Assembly (NCBI GenBank): GCA_016199605.1
Contig: JACQGJ010000472.1
Coordinates: forward strand, 1 to 5,720
Source: Armatimonadota bacterium
Lineage (GTDB): Bacteria > Armatimonadota > Abditibacteriia > CG2-30-59-28
Direction: 5' to 3'
Length of the DNA: 5,720 bases
Below are positions 1-5,720 of the stretch, piece by piece (positions within the stretch are counted from its first letter, which is position 1; every line of letters starts with the position of its first letter). The position numbers and the translations under genes are program-made. The notes beneath the pieces are model-generated. The model was given only the letters and a program-made list of their open reading frames with translations, was not told where the DNA came from and made no database searches.

Positions 1-207
1 ACCAGGGAACTCGCCCAGCGGCTCTTGGCCTACGCCGAGCGACCGGGCGCCTTGTGTCGCTACGGGGATGACGATCCACTCAAGTATGAAACCGAGTCTG
101 CCATGATCTTCTATCCTTCCTCCTTGCGCGCAGAGTTTTGCTTCAGCCACCCTGGACGCGACCCATGGCACGAATTCAGTCTTACCGGAGTAGAGAGAAT
201 GCAATGA
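1..207 (+). CDS. C-terminal fragment of an unrecognised protein (5' end outside the window)
   Basis: Frame 1 is open from the first base to a TGA at 205-207, giving the last 68 residues of a protein that begins upstream of the window. The fragment starts with a short helix-like stretch (TRELAQRLLAY) followed by a region rich in aromatic residues, Pro and Gly (FYPSSLRAEFCFSHPGRDPWHEFSLTG), which reads more like a beta-rich C-terminal domain than a disordered tail. A TTG at 25 could be taken as a start, but no good ribosome binding site precedes it and the frame stays open to the edge, so I treat this as a partial gene. Its stop codon overlaps the start of the next gene in an ATGA arrangement, which implies translational coupling and membership of the same operon. 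I do not recognise the family and assign no function. Confidence 0.6.
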   Translation, partial: TRELAQRLLAYAERPGALCRYGDDDPLKYETESAMIFYPSSLRAEFCFSHPGRDPWHEFSLTGVERMQ

Positions 208-1319
208 CTATGACACCGCGTGACAACATGACAGCCGCAATCAACCTGAGAACTCCTGAACGGCTTCCCCTTTGCGACAGCTACTGGCCGGCAACGCTGA
301 CACGGTGGAGGAACGAGGGGATGCCTTCCGATGCTCAGCCCTTCGACTACTTCGGTATGGATTGGCGTTTCGTTTACCTCGACTCCTCCCTCCAACTCGA
401 AGAGGAACTCATCGAAGAGACCGAGGAGTATGCCATCAAGCGGAATGCATACGGCGCGACGGCACGCTTCTCGCGCAAACAGGAAGTGCCGGCGGAGTTG
501 CTCGACTTCGAGATCAAGACACGACGGGACTGGGAACGACTCAAGGGTCGGCTTGTCGCCAACAAAGAGCGAATCGCGCCCACAGGCTTCTACTCTCTTG
601 TGGACAACTGGTCCCCTCCAGACCCCGACTGGGAGACGCGCAAAGCTGCTCTCACGAGGATTCTTGAGGGGGAGAGCTACGTAGTCGCCTACTGCTATAT
701 CGGCTTCGAAGCTGTCTGGCGGAAGATTGGATATGAACAATCTCTCATGACGCTGGTTGATAACCCTAACTGGATCCGCGACATGATTGAAGCCCATACG
801 GACATGCTCGTTGATCTTTTCGGGTTGTTGCACGAGGAAGGACTCAGAGTTGATGGAGCTTTCATGGCGTGCGACCTGGCCTACAGGAACGGAGCCCTGA
901 TCTCGCCCGCGACCTACCGCGATATCGAGTTGCCCTCGATGCAGCGGCTGACGCAGGCGCTGCGTGGCCTCGGTGTGCAGGCCATTTTTCACAGCGATGG
1001 GAATTTCGAGGAGTTGATCCCACTGCTGATCGAGGGCGGGATCAACTGCATCCAGCCTCTGGAGGTGCAGGCGGGAATGGACGTGCGCGACCTGAAAACC
1101 AGATACGGCAGTGACCTTGCGCTTATGGGAAACATCGCTCACTCGGAGATGATGAAGGACAGTGAAGCTGAAGGCAGGACGGTAATCCAGGACAAGGTGC
1201 GCCGGGCCAGCGAAGGCGGCGGGTACGTGTATCACTCTGACCACTCAGTGCCACCCTCGGTCTGTCTTGCGAGATACCGGCAGGTTCTGGAGTGGGTGAG
1301 GGAGGCAACGGATCTTTGA
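204..1319 (+). CDS. UroD/MtaA-like protein (uroporphyrinogen decarboxylase fold, putative methyltransferase)
   Basis: 371 residues. The N-terminus (MTPRDNMTAAINLRTPERLPL) is the usual opening of URO-D superfamily proteins outside haem synthesis, and the second half follows the family order: an SPATYRDIELPSMQRL segment (about 234-249), IFHSDGNFEELIPLLIEGG (261-279), INCIQPLE, then LALMGNIAH (305-313) and a glycine-rich GGGYVYHSDHSVPP near the C-terminus (338-351). It is not HemE: the N-terminal Arg-rich substrate motif of true uroporphyrinogen decarboxylase is absent. Relatives such as MtaA, MtbA and CmuA move methyl groups between a corrinoid protein and a thiol or folate, using a His-x-Cys...Cys zinc site. 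Here the corresponding position appears to be His263-Ser264-Asp265, so a classical zinc-thiolate site is doubtful. No corrinoid-binding protein is visible in the window. Start chosen at ATG 204 because it overlaps the upstream stop and has AGAGAG six bases before it; ATG 210 is an alternative. Family assignment is firm; the reaction is unknown. No signal peptide, so cytoplasmic. Confidence 0.88.
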   Translation: MTMTPRDNMTAAINLRTPERLPLCDSYWPATLTRWRNEGMPSDAQPFDYFGMDWRFVYLDSSLQLEEELIEETEEYAIKRNAYGATARFSRKQEVPAELLDFEIKTRRDWERLKGRLVANKERIAPTGFYSLVDNWSPPDPDWETRKAALTRILEGESYVVAYCYIGFEAVWRKIGYEQSLMTLVDNPNWIRDMIEAHTDMLVDLFGLLHEEGLRVDGAFMACDLAYRNGALISPATYRDIELPSMQRLTQALRGLGVQAIFHSDGNFEELIPLLIEGGINCIQPLEVQAGMDVRDLKTRYGSDLALMGNIAHSEMMKDSEAEGRTVIQDKVRRASEGGGYVYHSDHSVPPSVCLARYRQVLEWVREATDL

Positions 1320-1356
1320 ACGTGAACGCTAGTGCGATGGGGGGAGTTGAGGGACG

Positions 1357-2268
1357 ATGCAACAGCGACAGATAGCGAACACCGATCTGGTGGTGTCACC
1401 AATATGCCTGGGCACGATGACTTTCGGCACTCCCGTTGGCGAGGCCGAAGCCGTCCGTTTGACTCATTGGGCTTTGGACCACGGGATCAATTTCATCGAT
1501 ACCGCCAACATGTACGAAGGCTACACTCGCTATGTGGGTTCTCCGGGAGGCGTTGCAGAGTCGATCCTGGGCAAAGCTCTCGTGCAACGGCGTGAACAGG
1601 CCGTCCTCGCAACAAAAGTGGGAATGAAGGTCGGCGAATCGCCGGAGGATGAGGGCACCAGCCCTGCGGCGATCCGCAAGCATATCGACCTCAGTCTCCA
1701 ACGCCTGGCCACCGACTACGTGGACCTCTACTATTTGCATCGACTCGATCCTGGAGTTCCAATGGTCGAGGTGATTGCGGCGCTCAACCGAGAGATCACG
1801 TCGGGGAAGGTGAGACACTATGCGGTGAGTAACTACACGGCGGAGGACCTCTCGGCCTTGCTTCAGATCGCCGACGAAAATGGTTTGCCCCGGCCCGTTC
1901 TCCACCAGCCTCATTACAGTCTGCTGACACGAGGCATTGAGGAGGACTTGCTGCCTCTCTGCCAGCAGGAGAAGATCGGGATTGTCCCGTACCGTGTTCT
2001 CCAGGGCGGGTTGCTTACGGGTAAGTACCGACGGGGACAAGCCGCGCTTCCCGACACACGACAGGCGGAAAAACCGGATTGGATTGGGCAGACAAATGAC
2101 GAGGTGTACGACCAACTGGAAGAGATAGACGGGCGGGCAAGAGCGAAGGGACTCACCATGACGCAGTATGCGATTCGGTGGTTGATAGATCAACCCGGCA
2201 TCGTGTCAGTGGCGTTGGGGATCACGAGAGTAGAGCAACTTGAGGAAGCCCTAACCGCCTGTGATTGA
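1357..2268 (+). CDS. Aldo/keto reductase
   Basis: 303 residues, an NAD(P)H-dependent carbonyl/alcohol oxidoreductase of the AKR (beta/alpha)8-barrel superfamily. The catalytic tetrad is intact: Asp48 and Tyr53 in NFIDTANMY, Lys87 in LATKVG and His128 in YYLHRLD. Further family marks are ICLGTMTFG (16-24), the insert SPGGVAESILGKAL (62-75), SGKVRHYAVSN (149-159), the cofactor loop VLQGGLLTGKYRRG and a C-terminal ITRVEQLEEAL that matches the nucleotide-binding end of the barrel. The subtype is the sugar or polyol-active group often annotated simply as aldo/keto reductase, near IolS/YajO-like proteins; the substrate is not readable. The protein stops soon after the QLEEAL helix, so the C-terminal tail is short for the superfamily. 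The start is ATG 1357, preceded by two purine runs (GGGGGGAG at 1339-1346 and GAGGG at 1349-1353). It follows the UroD-like gene after 37 bases and abuts or overlaps the FAD gene downstream. Cytoplasmic. Confidence 0.93.
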   Translation: MQQRQIANTDLVVSPICLGTMTFGTPVGEAEAVRLTHWALDHGINFIDTANMYEGYTRYVGSPGGVAESILGKALVQRREQAVLATKVGMKVGESPEDEGTSPAAIRKHIDLSLQRLATDYVDLYYLHRLDPGVPMVEVIAALNREITSGKVRHYAVSNYTAEDLSALLQIADENGLPRPVLHQPHYSLLTRGIEEDLLPLCQQEKIGIVPYRVLQGGLLTGKYRRGQAALPDTRQAEKPDWIGQTNDEVYDQLEEIDGRARAKGLTMTQYAIRWLIDQPGIVSVALGITRVEQLEEALTACD

Positions 2269-2279
2269 GCCTCCACTTC

Positions 2280-2290
2280 AGGAAGAAAGG
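2280..2290 (+). promoter_or_regulatory. Likely ribosome binding site for the FAD oxidoreductase, supporting a TTG start
   Basis: AGGAAGAAAGG ends six bases before the in-frame TTG at 2297-2299. This is the best Shine-Dalgarno-like run upstream of the FAD oxidoreductase. The competing GTG at 2261 has only GAGGA at 2242-2246, about 14 bases away, and ATG 2381 has only a GGA eight bases upstream. The site is therefore the main argument for the 2297 start. Confidence 0.45.
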
Positions 2291-2296
2291 TCCATC

Positions 2297-3766
2297 TTGA
2301 GGCGACTCCTGTCCTTACTCACTACATTAGCATCCCTGCGCCGTCACGATCTCCGCGCGGCACGCACGTGGATCAACACGATGTATTCCGACAAGCTACT
2401 GCCGGTGCGTCTCCTGCTGTTCCTCCGCTGGGCGACGCATACCATGTGGCGGTTATTCCCCGACTCTCAGGCGTGGGCGCAGTTTGAAAAGCCCGTGTCC
2501 GGCACCTCTATCTGGCTTAAGGAGAAGAATCCGTTCGAGAACCACCCCTTCTCCCAAGATCCTGACGCACGGCTGCCGGAGGACGCCGAGGTTGTTGTGA
2601 TCGGGGCGGGGTTCATTGGAGGGGCTGTGGCCTATCACTGGTCCAAGTTGGGGAATTCGCCGCTCGTCGTGCTCGAGAAGGAAGAAGTCGCAGGTGGGTC
2701 GGCGGGGCGTAACGAAGGGCTCGTGGTGATGGGCCGCTACTACTACATGGTCTACGAAACGGTCATGCGATACCTGAACAAGGCTCGAACGGACCTCACC
2801 GATACATGTCGCGATCAGTTGGCACACGAGTTCGCCGCGGCGTACGCTAAGGCGGCTTATGCGAATGCCGAACTGATCGAGCAGACCATCAGGGAAGAAG
2901 GGATCGAGTGTGAGTATCAGCGCAGAGGCTGGGTCCAGGCAACCGAGCGAGACCGTTTGGATCGTCTCGAAGATTCGGTGCGAATGGCGGAGAGGACAGG
3001 ATTCAACGATTGGGTGAAGATCACGCGAGAGGAAGCCTTCGAGATCAGCGGGATCAACACACCATACCCCTCAGGTTACTCGCGAGGCGCGGCAACCTGG
3101 CACCCGGCAAAATGGGTGTGGGGTCTCGTCAAGGTTGCATTGAGGTCGGGGGATGTTCAATTGTTCACAAGGACGCGGGTGTTGAGCATCGAAGACCAGG
3201 GAGAACGCTACGCGGTTCGTACGGAGCGTGGGACGATCAATGCCCGCTATGTTGTGAATGCCACGGAGTCGGCAACCCCCTTCCTGTTTCCGTCTTTCCA
3301 CGACGTCATCCTGCCGATGCAGACGCAGGCAGCCTTTGGTCGGAGCGACGGGGGCACGATGAAACCCGCGGTCGGGATCAGTGGTCCAAAGGCTTTCTTT
3401 GGCCGGCACGGTGAGGGAATACTGTTCGGCTCCGATGCCACCCGCGTTCCCGACCGGGAAGCAGGCAGGAACCAACCGTCCCGGTTCATCACAAAGTATG
3501 TTATCACGCAGTTGCGTGAGCTCTTCGGCGTCGAGCATGTTCGCGTCGCCAACGAATGGAGCGGCACGGTCAGCTACACACCTGACGAATATCCCATTGT
3601 AGGACTGATGGATGATAAGCGAATGTATATGATCGGCGGACTGGCGGGATCCGGGTCAGGGGTCTCCTTCAATGCGGGCCGACACGTGGTTCAGAAGATC
3701 CTTGCCATCGAAGGTCATGACTACTACCCGGAGAAGTACTTCTCGCCGAGTCGGTTCTTCTGTTGA
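2297..3766 (+). CDS. DAO-family FAD-dependent oxidoreductase with N-terminal extension
   Basis: 489 residues from TTG 2297. The core is a D-amino-acid oxidase/glycine oxidase-type flavoprotein (DAO fold). The FAD Rossmann motif VVVIGAGFIGG has glycines at 103, 105 and 108; the ribose-binding acid is Glu127 in VVLEKEEV; this is followed by GGSAGRNEG (133-141), the diagnostic GxSgRNgG-like loop. The C-terminal half ends with the FAD-closing motif SYTPDEYPIVG (Asp430) and MIGGLAGSGSGVS (445-457). Such enzymes oxidise C-N bonds of amines or amino acids (sarcosine, glycine, N-methyl compounds) or sometimes hydroxy acids; the substrate is not readable. About 95 residues precede the Rossmann motif, with a hydrophobic and basic stretch (LLPVRLLLFLRWATHTMWRLF, about 34-54); most family members begin within 5-20 residues of this motif. 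The stretch carries several Arg and a His, so I favour an amphipathic helix over a transmembrane segment. Alternative starts are GTG 2261 (8-base overlap with the AKR gene) and ATG 2381 (461 residues). I see no obvious covalent-flavin motif. Confidence 0.88.
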   Translation: MRRLLSLLTTLASLRRHDLRAARTWINTMYSDKLLPVRLLLFLRWATHTMWRLFPDSQAWAQFEKPVSGTSIWLKEKNPFENHPFSQDPDARLPEDAEVVVIGAGFIGGAVAYHWSKLGNSPLVVLEKEEVAGGSAGRNEGLVVMGRYYYMVYETVMRYLNKARTDLTDTCRDQLAHEFAAAYAKAAYANAELIEQTIREEGIECEYQRRGWVQATERDRLDRLEDSVRMAERTGFNDWVKITREEAFEISGINTPYPSGYSRGAATWHPAKWVWGLVKVALRSGDVQLFTRTRVLSIEDQGERYAVRTERGTINARYVVNATESATPFLFPSFHDVILPMQTQAAFGRSDGGTMKPAVGISGPKAFFGRHGEGILFGSDATRVPDREAGRNQPSRFITKYVITQLRELFGVEHVRVANEWSGTVSYTPDEYPIVGLMDDKRMYMIGGLAGSGSGVSFNAGRHVVQKILAIEGHDYYPEKYFSPSRFFC

Positions 3767-3800
3767 GCGAAGGCTGGGTCCGGGGGTTTGTGCCTGTTTC

Positions 3801-3807
3801 AGGGAGG
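3801..3807 (+). promoter_or_regulatory. Ribosome binding site of the NodB-like gene
   Basis: AGGGAGG lies 10 bases before ATG 3818 and 7 bases before the in-frame GTG 3815. It argues against the more upstream TTG at 3788, which would place this Shine-Dalgarno sequence inside the coding region. The gap of about 50 bases before it shows no clear hairpin or promoter. Confidence 0.65.
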
Positions 3808-3817
3808 TTGTTTAGTG

Positions 3818-4744
3818 ATGGAGATCTACTTCAACATCCAGATCGACTGCGAAGCCACGCAACACGCGGTGAACGATCCCGCGCTGGGTGAACGCGCGAT
3901 CCGCGGGGTAGGGGAGGTCCTCGCCGAGACCGGGACGAGAGGGACCTTCGTCGTGATTCCCACGGACATGAAAGCCCACTCGGCGATCTACAAGGAACTT
4001 GAAGCGCAAGGCCACGAGATTGGGCTGCACCTCCATCCGGCGGATCAGGGATATCAGGAGTTCCTGGGTGTCTACGGCTTCGAAGATCAAGTGGAGATCC
4101 TTCGGGAGGGCATCGCCGTCTTCTTCGATCACATGGGATATCCGCCTCAGTGCTTCACTCCCGGTTACGCTTCTGCCAACGACTACACGTTTCCGGCACT
4201 GGAGGCTGTGGGGCTGCGACACGGGTTAGTCTCGATTCCCACGCGCAACCTGCCGCAGTGCGCATGCGTGTGGGGCAACTCGCCGTTGGAGGTCCACTAC
4301 CCGCACAGGTACAATCGGTGTGTGACCGGAGACGTCGACTTTGTGGATGTGCCTGCAACCGTTGACGTTGAATCACGGATGTGGGGTGGCGCTCATCCGC
4401 AGGACCTGCGCATTGAGTTGGTCGACGCAAAGAACCACTGGTACACGATTCACAAGAACGTCGTCCGGCAGGCCAAGGCGGGAGAGGCCCTTCCAGTCAA
4501 GCACCTGAAAGTCTGTACTCACAACACTTTCGACTACCGCGATCCGCACAACTTCCGACGTGAGACCCTGCTGGGTGTGATTCAGTCGGCGCGCCGCATC
4601 TGTGAAGACGAAGGTTGCGAGTTGGTTCCAGCGACGACAGCGGACATCGCTGCCCAGTATCGCGAAAAGGTCCCGCTCCCTTCGGGTGGGGTCCAACTCG
4701 CTCTCGACACACGGGGACGATCGGCGGTTTCGAAAGGGTCATAG
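3818..4744 (+). CDS. Polysaccharide deacetylase-like (NodB fold) hydrolase, cytoplasmic
   Basis: 308 residues. It resembles the NodB/CE4 family of metal-dependent deacetylases and the related amidohydrolases of the PuuE allantoinase and cyclic imide hydrolase type. Visible marks, in order: IYFNIQIDCE near the N-terminus (Asp10, Glu12) at the position of the catalytic/metal Asp motif; GTRGTFVVIP (about 35-44), the usual TFFV-type strand; GHEIGLHLHP with His66, His71 and His73, the metal-binding histidine motif; FTPGYASANDYTFPALEAVGLRHG (113 onward), the RxPxG motif region; and VCTHNTFDYRD with His235, the late catalytic histidine region. It lacks a signal peptide and any cell-wall-binding domain, so action on a small intracellular substrate is more likely than on peptidoglycan or chitin. 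The Arg of RxPxG appears replaced by Thr114 and the second Asp of the first motif by Glu12, so the chemistry may differ from standard deacetylases. Start: ATG 3818 behind AGGGAGG; GTG 3815 is an alternative. The reaction remains unassigned; the fold assignment is fairly secure. Confidence 0.82.
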   Translation: MEIYFNIQIDCEATQHAVNDPALGERAIRGVGEVLAETGTRGTFVVIPTDMKAHSAIYKELEAQGHEIGLHLHPADQGYQEFLGVYGFEDQVEILREGIAVFFDHMGYPPQCFTPGYASANDYTFPALEAVGLRHGLVSIPTRNLPQCACVWGNSPLEVHYPHRYNRCVTGDVDFVDVPATVDVESRMWGGAHPQDLRIELVDAKNHWYTIHKNVVRQAKAGEALPVKHLKVCTHNTFDYRDPHNFRRETLLGVIQSARRICEDEGCELVPATTADIAAQYREKVPLPSGGVQLALDTRGRSAVSKGS

Positions 4745-4748
4745 GAGG
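4743..4748 (+). promoter_or_regulatory. Ribosome binding site of the Gfo/Idh/MocA gene
   Basis: A perfect AGGAGG sits four bases before ATG 4753 and begins inside the TAG stop codon (4742-4744) of the NodB-like gene. The overlap of stop codon and Shine-Dalgarno sequence indicates co-transcription and likely coupled translation of these two genes. Confidence 0.8.
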
Positions 4749-4752
4749 GATC

Positions 4753-5720
4753 ATGGCTGTTCAGAAGGAACTACGCCTCGGCTTCATTGGCATGGGACCG
4801 CGCGGAGCTGGTCTGGCGAAAACCTGTAAGACCGTCAGCGGCCTGAAGGTAACTGCCCTGTGCGACCGATACAGGGACTTGGTAGAGCGGGCGGCGCAAA
4901 ACCTTGACGATCCCGACGTGAAGCTCTACACAGAACATGCGAAGATGCTGAAGGAAGCGCCTATCGACGCGGTCTTTGTCGTTGTTGAACCGGAGAATTG
5001 TCCTCAACTGGTCCTCGACAGTCTGGAAGCGGGAAAGCACGTCCTCAGCGAAGTCCCCATGTCCTTCACGATGGAGGACCTATGGCGAATCGTGGTCACC
5101 GTTGAGCGGACCGGCTTGAAGTATATGATGGGTGAGCAGGTACGTTACATGCCGTTCATGCAGAAGTGGAAGGAGTTGCTCGAGGACGGAACCCTTGGGA
5201 AAATCGTTTACGCCGAGGGCCAGTACCTGCACGGCGTTACGGGGGACCGGTTCTACATGGATCCGGTGACAGGCCGGCGACTGACCCTCGAGGAGGCGAA
5301 GCTCCACCACAACCCGAAGCAAAGCCGCTTCTGGAACCTGACACACCCGATTCTTTACCTGCCACACGAACTGAGCCCGTTGCTCCGCGTACTGAACGAT
5401 CGCGTTGTTTCCGTCGTTTGCATGGGGACGAGACCACAGAGCTACGTCCACGACTTTCTCCCTCGTCCCGATTTCGAGACCGCGTTGATGCACACCGCCA
5501 ACGACACCCTCTTGCGATTGAGCTGCTGCTTCACGATCTTCCAGATCGAGAAGAAGATGACTGGCCGGCACTGGTACAACTTGATTGGCACCAAAGGGAG
5601 TGTGGAGACCCATCGGTCCAACCACGACCAGATGAAGCTTCTCATCGCTGGGGATGGCAACGAATACCCTGAGGAGGTGTGGTGGGACTGGGACTCCTTG
5701 AAGGTACCTCCTGAAGCCCT
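4753..5720 (+). CDS. Gfo/Idh/MocA-family oxidoreductase, EVP variant (3' end outside the window)
   Basis: The frame is open from ATG 4753 to the right edge, giving 322 complete codons without a stop; the gene continues beyond the window. The N-terminal Rossmann domain starts with LRLGFIGMGPRGAG (GxGxxG at 13, 15, 18) and has Asp at the end of the second strand (ALCDR), which usually indicates NAD(H). IDAVFVVVEP and GKHVLSEVPMS (94-104) follow. The canonical EKP motif, whose Lys is part of the catalytic centre in glucose-fructose oxidoreductase and inositol dehydrogenase, reads Glu100-Val101-Pro102. The second, substrate-binding alpha/beta domain follows, with GEQVRYMP, LEDGTLGKIVYAEG, HPILYLPHELSPLL (His198, His205) and NLIGTKGSVET (276-286). 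Relatives oxidise or reduce sugars, inositols and derivatives, and some members act as hydrolases or lyases through transient oxidation. The start follows a perfect AGGAGG, and the gene is eight bases behind the NodB-like gene. Family assignment is strong; the substrate is unknown. Confidence 0.92.
   Translation, partial: MAVQKELRLGFIGMGPRGAGLAKTCKTVSGLKVTALCDRYRDLVERAAQNLDDPDVKLYTEHAKMLKEAPIDAVFVVVEPENCPQLVLDSLEAGKHVLSEVPMSFTMEDLWRIVVTVERTGLKYMMGEQVRYMPFMQKWKELLEDGTLGKIVYAEGQYLHGVTGDRFYMDPVTGRRLTLEEAKLHHNPKQSRFWNLTHPILYLPHELSPLLRVLNDRVVSVVCMGTRPQSYVHDFLPRPDFETALMHTANDTLLRLSCCFTIFQIEKKMTGRHWYNLIGTKGSVETHRSNHDQMKLLIAGDGNEYPEEVWWDWDSLKVPPEA

Noticed and set aside
138..203. Upstream TTG start for the UroD-like protein, adding 22 residues.
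   Set aside because: The added residues lie within the preceding gene's coding region and do not resemble the family N-terminus. ATG 204 has a purine-rich site six bases upstream and forms an ATGA overlap.
111..1244. A 377-codon open frame on the minus strand opposite the UroD-like gene.
   Set aside because: It lies almost wholly inside a plus-strand gene with clear family motifs. Its translation is rich in His, Arg, Val and Leu with no recognisable domain, as expected for the complement of a GC-rich coding frame.
204..1319. Annotation of the UroD-like gene as haem-pathway hemE.
   Set aside because: The N-terminal Arg-rich substrate motif of HemE is absent and the gene sits among catabolic oxidoreductases, not haem genes.
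1396..2193. A 265-codon minus-strand open frame opposite the aldo/keto reductase.
   Set aside because: The plus-strand frame carries an intact AKR catalytic tetrad. The antisense product shows no family motifs and is a composition shadow.
3767..3817. The gap before the NodB-like gene as a possible terminator or promoter.
   Set aside because: It contains G-rich and T-rich runs but no stable stem followed by a T-tract and no clear -35/-10 pair. I see only the AGGGAGG ribosome binding site.
5080..5672. Minus-strand frame (5080-5625) and a plus-strand second-frame ORF (5166-5672) near the right end.
   Set aside because: Both overlap the Gfo/Idh/MocA frame, which is open from 4753 to the edge with continuous family similarity. 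Neither shadow has recognisable motifs.

Overview
The window is one dense, single-strand (+) stretch of bacterial DNA, moderately GC-rich (high 50s percent by eye, not computed), with six protein-coding genes in tandem. Gaps are short or absent: a 4-base ATGA overlap, then about 37, 28 (or an 8-base overlap), 51 and 8 bases. I see no RNA genes, insertion sequences, CRISPR, tandem repeats, convincing terminators or recognisable promoters. This looks like the middle of a polycistronic operon truncated at both ends.

Layout: (1) 1-207, C-terminal end of an unrecognised protein; (2) 204-1319, a UroD/MtaA-like (uroporphyrinogen decarboxylase fold) protein; (3) 1357-2268, an NAD(P)H-dependent aldo/keto reductase; (4) about 2297-3766, a DAO-type FAD-dependent oxidoreductase with a long N-terminal extension; (5) 3818-4744, a NodB-like polysaccharide-deacetylase-fold protein without a signal peptide; (6) 4753 to beyond the right edge, a Gfo/Idh/MocA-type NAD-dependent oxidoreductase in which the usual Glu-Lys-Pro motif reads Glu-Val-Pro.

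Three redox enzymes (AKR, FAD oxidase/dehydrogenase, Gfo/Idh/MocA), a putative C-N or C-O bond hydrolase (NodB fold) and a UroD-like protein of the fold used for methyl transfer suggest a catabolic route for a small polyol, sugar or amine, possibly methylated or acylated. All five recognisable proteins appear cytoplasmic. The substrate cannot be read from the sequence, and each enzyme belongs to a broad family. UroD-like proteins without an adjacent corrinoid protein, EVP-type Gfo/Idh proteins and such mixed operons are typical of environmental, often uncultured bacteria rich in carbohydrate catabolism (for example Armatimonadota, Planctomycetota/Lentisphaerae-type or Poribacteria/Latescibacteria-type lineages). 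That placement is an impression from gene content only.

The points most worth a second look are the departures from family signature residues in three of the enzymes, the AKR/FAD-oxidoreductase junction (unclear start, possible frame change) and the gene combination itself.
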